Source: Nicotiana tabacum (taxonomy: Eukaryota > Streptophyta > Magnoliopsida > Solanales > Solanaceae). Taken from it: DNA of 64,000 nucleotides. Where the stretch lies: NCBI RefSeq assembly GCF_000715075.1, contig NC_134090.1, positions 44,952,792-45,016,791 on the forward strand, read 5' to 3'. The notes under the pieces were generated by a model. That model saw nothing but the letters and a program-made list of their open reading frames with translations. It made no database searches and was not told the origin of the DNA. This document shows positions 1 to 11,189 of this stretch, one piece after another; positions within the stretch are counted from its first letter, which is position 1; each line of letters starts with the position of its first letter. Position numbers and translations under genes: made by a program.

Positions 1-1663
1 TAGGGTTTGAAATTGGAGAAGTAAAAATTGGGGATTTGAGGGGCCATTTGAGGTCCGAATTTGATATTCTTGGTATATATGGACTCGTGGAAAGGTAAGG
101 ATTCTAATGATGTAATTTTTATCAGATTTCGATATGTGGCCCCGGGGGTCGGGTTTAATCAATTTTGGGATTTTTGATGTAATTTGATTATTTTCGTATG
201 GGATTCGTTCCCTTAGCATATATTGATGTTATGATTCTGATTTTGGATAGATTTGACGCGAGTTGAGGCCGAGTCGAGAGGCAAGGGCATCGCGGAATAT
301 GATTTCATCTGGTTTGAGGTAAGTAATGATTGAAAATCTAGACCTGAGGGTATGAAACCTCGAAATCTCGTACTATTTTGATAAATGAGGTGACACACAT
401 TCTAGGTGACGGTCGTGTGGGCGTGCACCCGTAGGGATTGTGACTTGGTCCATCCCCTGGCAACTGTATAGTTGCATATTTTGATATAATGTATATGATA
501 TCCATGTGTTTTAGCAATGAATCTGTTAACTTGGGCTGACTTCCATGTTTGGGGCCATTATGCCGAACTGTTTAGACCCTTAGGGGTATTTTACTAGTTT
601 CCTAATACTGTTTTGATTTGAAAGCATATCCTCAGTCATGTTTTTCCTATTTATTGTTTAATCCGGTTTCATTACTCTACTTCTTAATATATGAAAACTG
701 TTTGTGCTGAGTTTCCCTGATTTTCACTGAAATGCCCGAGTGGCCGGGACGTTAATGATTGAGAGAGGTTGAGGATCTAATGGTGAGGATATATATATGT
801 TATAGATCGAGCTACGTGCCGCAGCGATATATATATATCGGGCTGCACCGCAGTGATATGACGCTTGGGCTGTAAGAGCCCCTTCGGAGTCTGTATACCC
901 CCCAGTGAGCATAGTCGACTATATATATTATGGATCGGGCTACACGCCGCAGCGGTTATGATTATGAGATATCTATTGAGCCGGAATGCCGAGTGTGAGT
1001 ACTGATTGACGAGAGCCGAGTCACGAGTGACTGAGAGGCTTGCCCCAGAGGCTATACTTATGAGTGCTACTTTGCTCGAGGGGCTTGTTTATGAGATTTT
1101 CTATTTTCACTCTTCCTTTATACTAAGCCTCTATTGAAAAATGTTGAATAAATGCTTTAAAAGATTTTCATTGAAACTGGAGTTTTTACGAGGTACTTGG
1201 TTATTGAACTGCATATTTTGACTTTGATATTTCTGTTGAGATTCTAGATAAAGTATGCATATGATTTTAAATGCTCGTCACTGCACTCAGACTTTATTTA
1301 CTTTAGTTACTTACTGAGTTGGCGTACTCACATTATGCCATGCACCATTGTGCGCTGATCCAGGTGCCTGAGCATGAGAATGAGAGCTTTCAACACTTTC
1401 AGAGCATTATCCGGAGATTACAAGGTAGTTGCACGGCTTTCGCAGCTCTGCCTTTCTCCTTTCTATCCTAGTACTTTGTATTTGAGACTTATTTTGTATT
1501 AACCAAATAGTGTTGAGTTGTACTTATTGGCTCATAACTAGTGACACCAGATTCGGGCTATGTTGATGTATTTACGTACTTGTTTCCGCGTAATTCTTTT
1601 GATATTTTAAGAATGAAATATTTGAGACTTAATCTATTTAGAAAACAATGAATTTTACAAAAG
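1..1663 (+). repeat. E1 5' LTR, partial (start outside window, last ~82 bp deleted)
   Basis: This stretch aligns by eye with 6955-8353 of the 3' LTR, from the GGGGATTTGAGGGGCCATTT region to the shared TTTTACAAAAG. After base 1663 the copies part: the 3' LTR continues to its GTCGTGACA end, while this copy passes directly into gag coding sequence. It carries about 298 bp (about 1021-1318) that the 3' LTR lacks. Hairpin-bearing TA-rich repeats lie at about 771-955. No gene is present. Confidence 0.88.
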
Positions 1664-1677
1664 TGGTTCATACGGAA

Positions 1678-2368
1678 AGAGAGAGGATCAGGAGGTTCGT
1701 GGATGGCCTCACATATCATCTTCAGATTCTTATGATCAGAGAGAGGGTGTAAGGTGCTACCTTTCAGCAGGTTGTTGATATTGCTTGGGAGATTGAGTTA
1801 GTTCGTCGCCAGGAGCAAGATGAGAGGGAGGCCAAGAAGTCTTGAGGATTTGGTAGTTTTTAGTGGCGCTCCTTCGAGAGGACAGTTTCAACACGGTAGG
1901 GGCTGTCCATTCAGACATGCTCAGCCAACTCGCCTAGTTCAACATGGGGCATCATCGGGCCATGGTTCTCACAGTTCACATTAGGGCCATTCATCACTTA
2001 GTTCCCTACCAGCCCAGAGTTTATCCCGTGCTCCATCAGTTCGGGGCTCTTTGATGCCAGGTCCTTCTACTGGTCATTCTGGTGCTAGGGGTTCCCTTCA
2101 GTCCCCGTCTCTAGTGCCAAAGAATTGTCATGAGTGTGGAGAGTTTGGGAATATGAGGAGACAGTGTCCTCGTCTTCTTGGAGGTCCATCTCAGCATAGG
2201 GGTCAGCCCTCGACTTTAGCTCCAGTTACTTTAACACCCGCTCAGGCAGCCAGGGGTGGGGTTCAGTCAGCTAGGGGTCTCCCCATGGGGGAGGTCGATC
2301 AGGTGGTGGTCATGCCTGTTTCTATGCACTCCCAGCTAGACTCGATGCTATTGCTTCAGCTGTCGTGA
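1678..2368 (+). pseudogene. E1 gag remnant (C-terminal capsid and zinc knuckle)
   Basis: Gag forms the virus-like particle and packages the RNA. The frame opens at 1678 in the capsid C-terminal part (RERIRRFVDGLTYHLQ), meets a stop in the RERV-stop-GATFQQVVDIAW stretch, then shifts frame near 1860 after EREAKKS. A Ser/Gly/Pro-rich linker follows, then a CCHC-type knuckle at about 2125-2175 reading CHECGEFGNMRRQC. The expected histidine is Asn, so the knuckle has C-x2-C-x4-N-x4-C spacing and probably could not hold zinc in the usual way. The N-terminal part, with the start codon, is missing because the 5' LTR is fused into mid-gag. Confidence 0.85.
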
Positions 2369-2386
2369 TCACAGGTACTGTCTCAG

Positions 2387-5300
2387 TTTGCCATTGAAAT
2401 GCTTCTGTGTTATTTGATCTTAGTTCCACTTTTTCATAAGTGTCATCATATTTTGCTCGTTATTTGGATACACCACGTGAGTCTCTTATTTCATCTATTC
2501 GTGTATCTACTCCGGTGGGCGATACTATTATTATGGACCGCGTATATTGATCGTGTGTAGTAATTATTAGGGGTTTAGAGACCCGAATGGAACATTTGTT
2601 GCATTGTATGGTGGACTTTGATATGATATTAGGCATGAATTGGCTTTCTCTATGTTGTGCTACATTGGATTGTCATGCTAAGACAGTGATGTTAGCTATG
2701 CCAGGTGTGCCACAGATTGAGTGGCGAGGTTCGACTGATTTTGTCCCCACTAGGGTGATCTTGTTTTTGAAGGCCCAGCGGATGGTTTGGAAATGTTGTC
2801 TTTCATACTCAGCTTTTGTGAGGGACGTCACTGCAGAGACTCCTAGTATTGATTCTGTTCCAGTAGTGAGGGATTTTCTCGATTTGTTTCTTGCAAACCT
2901 GCCGGGCATGCCACCGGACAAGGATATTGACTTTGGTATTGATTTTGTGCCAGGCACTCAGGCCATTTTTATTCCACCGTATCATATGGCACTAGCGGAC
3001 TTGAAGGAGTTGAAGGAGCAGCTTTAGGAACTCCTTGATAAGGGGTTTATTCGGCCTAGTGTGTCGTCGTAGGGTGAGCCTGTTCTATTCATGAAAAAGG
3101 ATGGCACGATGAGGATGTGCATTGATTGCAAGCAATTGACCAAAGTTACAATCAAGAACAAGTATCATTTGCCTCGTATCAATGATTTATTTGACCAGCT
3201 TCAGGGAGCGAAAGTGTTCTCTAAGATCTTCATTCAAGGTATCATCAGTTGAAGATCAGGGACTCGGATATTCTTAAAATAGCCTTCAGGACCCGATATG
3301 GTCATTATGAGTTCCTTGTGATGTCTTTTGGACTGACCAACACCCCAGCAACGTTCATGCATTTGATGAACAACGTGTTTCGGCCTTATCTTGGATTGTT
3401 CATTATTGTATTATTTGATGATATTCTAGTGTACTCGCATAGTCAAGAGGAGCACGCAGAGCATTTGAGAGTTGTGTTGCAACTATTGAGGGAGGAGAAG
3501 CTTTATGCAAAGTTCTCCAAATGTGAGTTTTGGCTCGGTTCAGTGGCTTTCTTGGGGCACGTGGTATCCAGTGAGGGTATTCAGGTTGATCCGAAGAAGA
3601 TAAAGGCGGTTCAGAGTTGGCCCAAACCATCCTCAGCCATAGAGATTCAAAGCTTTCTTAGTTTGGCGTGTTATTACCATTAGTTTGTTAAGGGATTTTA
3701 ATCTATTGCATCACCCTTGACCAAATTGACTCAAAAGGGTGCTCCGTTCAGGTGGTTGGATGAGTGTGAGGCGAGCTTTCAGAAGCTCAAGACTGCCTTG
3801 ACCACAGCTCTAGTGTTAGTTTTGCCATCAGCTCAGGTTCATATACAGTGTATTGTGATGCTTCGAGAGATGGTATTGGGTATGTGTTGATGAAGGAGGG
3901 TAGAGTGATTGCTTATGCTTCTCGTTAGTTGAAGCCCCGCGTGAAAAACTACACTATTCATGATCTAGAGTTGGCTGCCATTGTTCAAGCGTTGAAGATT
4001 TGGAGGCATTATCTCTATGGCGTGTCTTCTGAGGTGTTTACTGATCATTATAGCCTCCAGCACTTCTTCAAATAGAAGGATCTCATTTTGAGGTAGTGGA
4101 GATGGTTAGAGCTGCTAAAGGACTATGATATTACCATCTTATACCATCCGGGGAAGGCCAATATAGTGGTTGATGCTTTGAGTAGGAAGGCAGTGAGTAT
4201 GGGCAGTCTGGCATATATTCCTGTTGGGGAGAGACCTCTTGTAGTTGATGTTCAGGGCTTGGCCAATCGGTTCGTGAGGTTGGATATTTCGGAGCCTAGT
4301 CGGGTTTTAGCTTGTGTGGTTTCTTAATCTTCCTTGTTTGATTGCATCAGAGAGCGCCAGTATGATGATCCTCATTTTCTTGTCCTCAAGGATAGAGTTC
4401 AGCACGACGATGCCAGAGATGTGACTATTGGTGATAACGGAGTATTGAGGATGCAAGGCTGGATATGTGTGCCAAATGTGGATGGGCTTGCGAAGTTGAT
4501 TCTAGAAAAGGCTCATAGCTCGTGATATTCCATCCATCCGAGGTGTCGCAAAGATGTATCAGGATTTTAGACAACATTATTGGTGGAGAAGAATGAAGAA
4601 GGATATTGTGGGACTTGTAGCTCAGTGTCTTAATTGTCAGCAAGTGAAATATGAGCATGAGAGACTGCATGGCATGCTTTCGCAGATAGATATTCCAAAG
4701 TGGAAGTGGGAGCGGATCACCATAGATTTTGTAGTTGGGCTCCCGCGAACTTTGAAGATGTTCGATGCTATTTGGGTGATTGTGGATCGGCTGACCAAGT
4801 CCGCGCACTTCATTCCTGTGTGTACTACCTATTCTTCTGAGCGGTTAGCTGGGATTTATATCCGAGAAATTGTTCGCCTGCATGGGGTTCCAGTTTTCAT
4901 CATTTCAGATAGAGGTACTCAATTTACTTCACAGTTTTGGAGAGCCGTGCAGAGAGAGTTGGGTACTCAAGTTGAGTTAGCTCAACTTTTCACCCTCAGA
5001 CGGACGGGCAGTCTGAGCGCACTATTCAAATATTGGAGGACATGTTGCGCGCTTGTTTCATTGATTTGGTGGTTCATGGGATCAGTTTCTACCGCTCGTG
5101 GAGTTTGCATATAACAACGGTTATCAGTCGAGCATTCAGATGGCTCCATATGAGGCTTTATAGGGAAGACGGTGTAGATCACCAGTTGGTTAGTTTAAGC
5201 CTGAAGGGGCTAGGATTTTAGGTACAGACATGGGTGCAGGGTGCCTTGGACAAGGTGAAGGTGATTCAGGAGCGGCTTCGTACAGCGCAGTCAAGACAGA

Positions 5301-5821
5301 AGAATTATGCTGACAGGAAGGTCCGTGATGTGTCTTACATGGTTGGGGAGAAGGTTCTACTGAAGGTTTCGCCCATGAAGAGTGTTATGAGATTTGGAAG
5401 GAAGGGTAAATTGAGCCCTCGGTTCATTGGTCATTTTGAGGTGCTTCAAAGGATTGGGGAGGTACCTTATGAGCTTGCTTTTCCACCCAGCTTGACGAAT
5501 GTGCATCCGGTATTTCATGTTTCTATGCTTCAGAAGTATATTGGCGATCCGTCTCATGTTTTGAATTTTAGCACAATTCAGTTAGACGGTGATTTGACTT
5601 ATGATGTGGAGTCAGTGGCTATTTTGGAGCGTCACGTTCGAAAGTTGAGATCAAAGAATATAGCTTCAGTGAAAGTGCAGTGGAGAGGTCGGTCCGTGGA
5701 GGAGGCTACCTGGAAGACCAAGCGGGAGATGCGGAGTAGATATCCTCACATGTTTGAGGCTTCAGGTATGTTTCTTGACTCGTTTGAGGATGAACGTTTG
5801 TTTAAGAGGGGGAGGATGTAA
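2387..5821 (+). pseudogene. E1 pol remnant: protease, RT, RNase H, integrase, chromodomain-like tail
   Basis: The order is retropepsin (about 2390-2700; the usual DxGS active site is degenerate), RT (about 2760-3700, with [14 protein letters not shown] and the catalytic FDDILVYS at about 3412-3435), RNase H (about 3760-4110), integrase with HHCC zinc region and DDE core (about 4330-5000; ISDRGTQFTSQFW near 4900), a GPY/F-like module (about 5340-5540) and a chromodomain-like end (about 5560-5760). Stops at about 3027, 3070, 3682, 3930 and 4325 and frameshifts near 3235 and 4985 break it. The last frame runs through the polypurine tract and stops on the TAA formed by the first bases of the 3' LTR. 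Known role of the family: cDNA synthesis and integration, with the chromodomain steering insertion to heterochromatin. Confidence 0.9.
5804..5816 (+). promoter_or_regulatory. E1 polypurine tract
   Basis: A purine run (AAGAGGGGGAGGA plus AT) lies immediately before the TGTAACGACCC start of the 3' LTR. This is the standard position of the plus-strand primer of LTR retrotransposons. It also encodes the last residues of the pol frame. Confidence 0.75.
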
Positions 5822-6499
5822 CGACCCAGCCGATCGTTTCATGAATTTCAGTCCCATTCTCCCTATTTCTGCTTTCTTATGTGTTGTTCAGCTACATTTT
5901 ATTGTATCGTGTTGGTTGGTTCGGACTTAGAGTAGTTTTGGAGTGTTATGAGACACTTAGTCTCTTAAGTTGGCCATTTAATTGGAAAGTCAACTGGACG
6001 TTGACTTGTGAGTAAACGGTCTTGGAATTTGGTTTTATGGCTCGAATAGATTCGTTAAGTGATTTGGGACCTAGGAGCGTGATCGGAATATAATTTGGAG
6101 GTCCGTGGTGGATTTATACTTTAATTGGTGAAATTGGAATTTTGGCATTTTCTGGTTGGTAGAGGAAATTTCGATATCAGGATTGGAATGGAATTCCAGA
6201 AATTTGAGTAGGTCCGTTGTGTCATTTGGGACTTGTGTGGAAATTTTCAGGTCATTCGGATTGGGTTTGATAGACTTTTTTATTGCAGAATTTGGAAATT
6301 TTGGAATCCTTACGCTTGAATCCGAGGGTGATTTGGTGTTTCGGCATTGTTTTGAGTATTCTAGGGATTGGTACAAGTTTGAATAGTGGTATGTGACTTG
6401 TTCGTATTTTTGGATGAGATCCCGGGGCCTCGGGATAATTTCGGATGTTTATCAGAGAATTGGGAAATAGAGTTTGCAGCTGAAGCTGCTGAGTTTCTG

Positions 6500-6750
6500 T
6501 CATAACCGCACCTGCGGATTGGGGACCACAGGTGCGAGCCGCAGAAGGGGCATTTTAATCGCAAGAGCGAAGGCCAGCTGGCTGGGGGTGCAGCACAGAT
6601 GCAGAAGGTTAGTCGCACTTGCGAGCCCGCAGATGCGGTGGCTTGATCACAGGTGCGGATTTGGACTTTAAGTGAAACTCTGTAGATGCGGACTTCTTGT
6701 CTCACGTGCGGGGGTCACAAATGCGGTATTGGACTGCAGATGCGGAACCT
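6500..6750 (+). promoter_or_regulatory. Cluster of CG-containing short motifs upstream of the E1 LTR TATA box
   Basis: Repeated variants of a CTGCGG / GCAGATGCGG / CACAGGTGCG word occur about ten times in 250 bp just before the TATA-like box at 6761. The other LTR families in the window have comparable clusters of CGCG-type words in the same relative place. Regulatory function is inferred from position only. Confidence 0.4.
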
Positions 6751-6760
6751 CTGGGCAGAA

Positions 6761-6769
6761 TATATAAAT
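6761..6769 (+). promoter_or_regulatory. TATA-like box in E1 3' LTR
   Basis: TATATAAAT follows GGGCAGAA. The other LTRs have a TATTTAAATA in the corresponding place after GGCAG or before GCCCAT. This is the likely Pol II core promoter of the LTR; the transcription start is not determined. Confidence 0.5.
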
Positions 6770-7737
6770 TTTTGCCTTCACGAAATTTGGTTTATTTTAC
6801 ACCATTTTTATGCGGAGTTGAAGCTTTTTGGAGGGTTTTAAGAGGAAATCAAGGGGGTTTTCATTGAGGTGATCTTCTTGAACCAAAAACTCGATTCTAT
6901 GTTCATTTTCAATTGTTTAAGCATGAAATTATGAGATTAAGGGTGAAAATTGGGAAGTTAGGACTTGAAATTGGAGAGGTAAAAATTGGGGATTTGAGGG
7001 GCCATTTGAGGTCTGATTTTGATGTTCTTGGTATGTATGGACTCGTGGGAGGATAAGGATTCTAATGATGTGAATTTTATCGGATTCCGAGCTGTGGGTC
7101 TGGGGGTCAGGTTTGACCAATTTCGGGATTTTTGATGTAATTTGATTATTTTCGCATGGGCTTCGTTCCTTTAGCATATATTGATGTTATGATTTTGATT
7201 TTTGATAGATTCAACGTGAGTTGAGGCCGAGTGGAGAGGCAAGGGCATCGCGGAGTAGGATTTCATCCGGTTTGAGCTAAGTAACGATTGTAAATCTAGA
7301 CTTGGGGGTATGAAACCGCGGAATCTCGTACTGTTTTGATAAATAAGGTGACGCACATGCTCGGTGATGGCGTGTGGACGTGCACCCGTAGGGATTGTGA
7401 CTTGATCCTTCCCGTGGCAACTGTATAGTTGCATATTTTTCTATACTGTATATGGTATCCATGTGTTTTAGCAATGAATCTGTTAACTTGGGTTGAATGC
7501 CATGTTTGGGGCCATTGTGTCGAACTGTTTAGACCCTTAGGGGTATTTACTACTTTCCTCACACTGTTTTGATTTGAAAGCATATCCTCTGTCATGTTTT
7601 ACCTATTTATTATTTAATCCAGTTTCATTACTCTACTTAATATATGAAAACTGTTTGGGCTGAGTTTCCCTGATTTTCACTGAAATGCCCGAGTGCCGGG
7701 AGGTTAATGACTGAGAGAGATTGAGTACCTAATGGTG

Positions 7738-7945
7738 AGGAATATATATATGTTATGGATCGGGCTGCGCGCCGCAGCGATATATATATATATCAGGCTA
7801 CACGCCACAGTGATATATATTGGATCGGGTTGCACGCCGCAGCGATATGACGCTTGCGTTGTAGGAGCCCCTTCGGAGTCTGTACACCCCCAGTGAGCGT
7901 AGTCGACTATATATATTATGGATCGGGCTGCACACTGCAGTTGTT
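7738..7945 (+). repeat. Mid-LTR tandem repeats with GC hairpins (E1)
   Basis: About four units of 45-60 bp, each with an (AT)n stretch followed by GGATCGGGCTGCACGCCGCAG or a variant. Each core can fold as GCTGC-acgcc-GCAGC. Degenerate counterparts occur at about 771-955 in the 5' LTR, at 28855-28925 in element H and, reversed, in the solo LTR at 30530-30740. Confidence 0.65.
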
Positions 7946-8435
7946 ATTATTATGAGATATCTAGTGAGCCGGAGTGCCGAGTGTGAGTAGTGATGGCCGA
8001 GAGCTGAGTTGGCGTACTCACGTTACTCCATGCACCATTATGTGCAGATCCAGGTGCCCGAGCATTAGAGTGAGAGCTTTCAGCACTTTTAGAGTATTAT
8101 ACGGAGATTGCAAGGTAGCTGCACGGCATTCGCAGCCCTGCCTTTCTCCTTCCTATCCTAGTACTTTGTATTTCAGACTTATTTTGTATTAAGCAGACAG
8201 TGTTGAGTTGTACTTAGTGGCTCATGACTAGTGACACCATATTTGGGCTGTGTTGACGTATTTACATACTTGTTTCCGTGTATTTCTTTTGATATTTTAA
8301 GAATTAAAGATTGGAGACTTAATCTATTTAGAAAACAATGAATTTTACAAAAGATCTTCATGTTGTTCGTGTTGTTTTGGCAGGCCTAGTACTGTGATCG
8401 GCGCCATCACGAACGGGGTGTTTGGGGTCGTGACA

Positions 8436-8531
8436 CAATATCCGCAGTCACAACCACAACCATCCTCAGCCCCATTTACTCAATACTATAATAATTTGGG
8501 TGTATCTGGAAACGACATACCTTCCTACTAA
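8436..8531 (+). pseudogene. C-terminal end of a transposon ORF, possibly PIF/Harbinger ORF1-like
   Basis: Directly after the E1 LTR the frame reads 31 residues (QYPQSQPQPSS...SGNDIPSY) and stops with TAA. The Gln/Pro-rich text ending in QYYNN...GVSG is like the low-complexity tails I remember from Harbinger-associated plant proteins, but the match is weak. The upstream part would lie left of E1, outside this window. Alternative: an unrelated host gene tail. Confidence 0.3.
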
Positions 8532-9095
8532 GTTATTACGCTATTTACCATAGTTTCAGTTTTTATGTATTTTAATTTAATGTATTTCAATTTTCATGTA
8601 TTTCCAATTTTAATGTATTTTCAGTTAATTTATTTTTAGTTTTTACTTTTCAATTTTAGCAACATTTAATATTTTATATTCACATCTTTTAATTTTAATA
8701 ACATCTAATATTTTATATTTGCATCATTCATTTTTTGAGATGATTATATATTTTTGTAACATTATAACTTATAATAAAATTAATTATAATTTTACATAAA
8801 AATAATAAATGCACGAATATTAATTATCAAAATTATACGCCAAAGTTAAGATGTAAAATTAATATTATAAAGATATTACATAAACATAATTAGGTATATA
8901 TAAAGAGATAAATTAAAAGAGTTAAATAATAAAATAATCATAAATAGTTACGGGGAGATGAATAGTGTACCTCCATATTTGGAGTAACACTATTTATCCC
9001 CCATTTTGGAGGCAAAAATGGGGGAGCTTTGGAGCTTCATTATGGCAAAAGTTGCCTCCATTACAGAGAAATGGGGGAAGGTTGGAGATGACCTT
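8532..9095 (+). mobile_element. AT-rich 3' part and terminus of a probable PIF/Harbinger transposon or MITE
   Basis: No coding sequence is visible. The stretch is very AT-rich to about 8950, then holds internal inverted words (CTCCATATTTGGAG; CCCCCATTTTGG and CAAAAATGGGGG) and ends GGTTGGAGATGACCTTA at about 9079-9095. Read on the minus strand this is TAAGGTCATCTCCAACC, close to the GAGCATCTCCAA type of terminal inverted repeat common in plant Harbinger elements, with a possible TTA/TAA target. The other terminus is not in the window. Confidence 0.4.
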
Positions 9096-9231
9096 AGAGG
9101 TTATCACTTAATTATATTAGCATATGCAATTTACAATAGGTTTAAAATACTAGTGTAATATATTAGACCTCAATCTTACTCATATTAGCTAATACTAGTT
9201 GTTCTTTTTTATTTCTCTCTCTTTCTCATGC

Positions 9232-9248
9232 CTCTCCCTGGAGGTGTT
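9232..9248. repeat. LINE target-site duplication, left copy (17 bp)
   Basis: CTCTCCCTGGAGGTGTT is identical to the copy at 15970-15986 and directly abuts the poly(A) end of the LINE, seen as T residues to 9254. Confidence 0.93.
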
Positions 9249-9290
9249 TTTTTTACCACAAACGATACTATTATATTACCAACATAAACA

Positions 9291-10330
9291 TTACACAGTT
9301 CTTACATAGTCCCGTAGGACATTTTCATTGTCGAACATGGCTAGTTTTTCACATACACTGGTACTAACATACTTTAACTTAATATTAGAACCATGCTTGT
9401 CCTTTAACAATTGTTGTTCAACAAAAATAGGTGGACGAGCATGATGAACACATCTAGCCATTTTGAAATTCTTCACTGCTTCCTTTGCCGACAGGTGGGC
9501 TATTATGTTTCCTTCACTGAAGTTATTCTTCAGGATTGGGTGCTTCAACTGGTGCATTAACAACCTGCATTCCAAAATTAGATTCGAATAGTTAGGGTTA
9601 TTTTCATTAAGAGATAATATTGTATCCGTTGAGTCAGTCTCAACTTCGATGTTACAAAGACCAAGATGTGTTGCAATTTTTAGTCCTTCATGTAAAGCCA
9701 TTAGTTCACAATGCATGACTGAAGATGCATAAGTTGATTTTTAGTAACCAAAGATCCAGTCGCCGTCCTTATTCCCGAAAACTCCACCCAGTCCAGCTTC
9801 CAGAGTAGCCTTGGAGAAGGCTCCATCAATATTGAGTTTGGTTATATTTGCCGGAGGTTTATTCCATCTGAAAGTAATTGGAATACTATTCTCTTTGAAG
9901 GGATTTTTTTCTATGAAGAAATTGAATTTCCAGGCTTGTTGAAGGATGAGCGTGTGACAGACTTCATTACTAAGGTTGTTCAAGTTATTATTGTTTCTAT
10001 TTTTCCAAATATTCCAAATGGAGAAAGGGAGAATGGTTCTCCAGTTATTTGAATAAAGGCTTGTCTGAGTAAAAAAATTCCTTAATCTCAAAAGCCAGTG
10101 ATCTCCATCTTTTAAAGTAAAAACTTTAATACTTAAATGTTCCCAACAAGAACGATTGATAAGGCAGTCGAGGAAAATATGTTCAGCACTTTCCACATTA
10201 GTTCTACAGATTGTGCAAGTCTTATCGATATTCATACCAATGTGAGATAAGTAGGCTCGGCAAAGTATATGATTATGCATATATTTCCAGAAGAAGAACT
10301 TGCTTTTGTTTGGGTATTTGAGATCCCAAA
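9291..10330 (-). pseudogene. LINE ORF2 C-terminus: zf-RVT region and RNase H
   Basis: The upstream part (10330-9741) has the zf-RVT signature of plant LINEs: MHNHILCRAYLSHIG, then TCTICRTNVESAEHIFLDC with C-x2-C...H...C spacing. It continues into WNKPPANITKLNIDGAFSKA, the first part of a plant LINE RNase H with its first Asp. One in-frame TAA (after IFGY, at about 9741) interrupts; the frame then continues through MHCELMALHEGL (Glu) and VETDSTD (Asp) and ends at 9291. The catalytic D-E-D set is visible, so this end is the best-preserved part of ORF2. RNase H removes the RNA template after cDNA synthesis. Confidence 0.85.
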
Positions 10331-10379
10331 TCCATTCAAAATCTAATTTTTGAGGACTAGCAGGATTAATGAGGGAGTA

Positions 10380-10970
10380 TCATGATTTAGTTGTGAAAAG
10401 GCAACTAGAGGTAATACCCCATGTCATAATATCCTTTTTAATAAACTTATTAGGTAATGGGGTAGCCATAATATTTTTTATGAGGGTATTAGGAAGTTCA
10501 AAGGAAATGTTGGAGAGGTTCCACTTGCCGTCAATAATAATATATTTTATGGGGATATTAAGGTCGTTTTTATCAATAGGGCCACATAAATTCTTCCTTA
10601 GAGAACTTGTGTAATGGATCCAATTTGAAGACCAAATGTTCATATGTGAACTTCGGTGAGGATGCCATAAGATACCACTATTGCAGAAATTCCATCCCTT
10701 AAGAATAGATTTCCAAGTAAAGGAGGAGGTCTTAATAGATTTTTTATTAGTGTATTTGTAGGAGATGAGTTTGATCCAAGGAGAATTTGAATTTTGAAGT
10801 AGCCTCCACGAAAGGCCTGTTAGGAGGGCAATATTTTTGGAGGAGGCTTTTTGGATACCAAGGCCTCCTTCTTGTTTACTCTTGGTGATCATATTCCAAT
10901 TTACTAAGTGGAGTTTTTTAGAGGTGTTATTACTTCTCCAAATAAAATCCCTTTGGATCTTGTCAATTTG
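10380..10970 (-). pseudogene. LINE ORF2 region between RT and zf-RVT
   Basis: The minus-strand frame 10892-10380 (ITKSKQEGGLGIQKAS, NIALLTGLSWRLLQ) matches the usual GGLGI...N-ALL-K-WR linker after the RT thumb of plant LINE ORF2. Frames are broken on both sides: sequence between 10970 and 11190 is recognisable only in short pieces. Confidence 0.75.
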
Positions 10971-11189
10971 TTTAAGAATTTTTTTTTGGAAGGTAAGTGT
11001 ATTGCATGGAGTATGAGGGGATAGAATTTAGAGTGCTAGTAGCTAGGGTTGCACGACCTGCTATATTTAGAAAGGAGCATTTTCAATGGGACATTTTGCA
11101 ATGGAGTTTGTCAATTATAAATTGGAAGTCTCTAGGTTTTGGACTATAGTTCAATATTGAAAAGCCTAAGTAGGTACCAAATTCATGAG

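Larger units (their letters stand above)
1..8435 (+). mobile_element. Ty3/gypsy chromovirus element E1 (Tekay/Del type), 5' end outside window
   Basis: The first 1.66 kb and 5817-8435 are two copies of the same long LTR, and between them lie gag, protease, reverse transcriptase, RNase H, integrase and a chromodomain-like tail in that order, the Ty3/gypsy order (integrase after RNase H). The chromodomain-like tail and the RT wording match what is known of the Tekay/Del chromovirus lineage. The copy is dead: stops and frameshifts occur in every domain, and the 5' LTR end, primer site and N-terminal gag are deleted. Its left end lies outside the window, so the TSD cannot be tested; the five bases after the 3' LTR are CAATA. 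Confidence 0.9.
5817..8435 (+). repeat. E1 3' LTR (2619 bp)
   Basis: Starts TGTAACGACCC after the polypurine tract and ends GGGTCGTGACA (TG...CA termini). It contains, in order, a region rich in short CG motifs such as CTGCGGATTGG and AGATGCGG (about 6500-6750), a TATA-like box, TA-rich tandem repeats with GC hairpins (about 7738-7945) and a short hairpin at 8394-8410 near the end. Compared with the 5' copy it lacks about 298 bp between 8008 and 8009. Many point differences from the 5' copy indicate an old insertion. Confidence 0.92.

Noticed and set aside
2673..2957. Minus-strand 94-residue frame in E1 pol
   Set aside because: Exact antisense of the protease-RT coding region.
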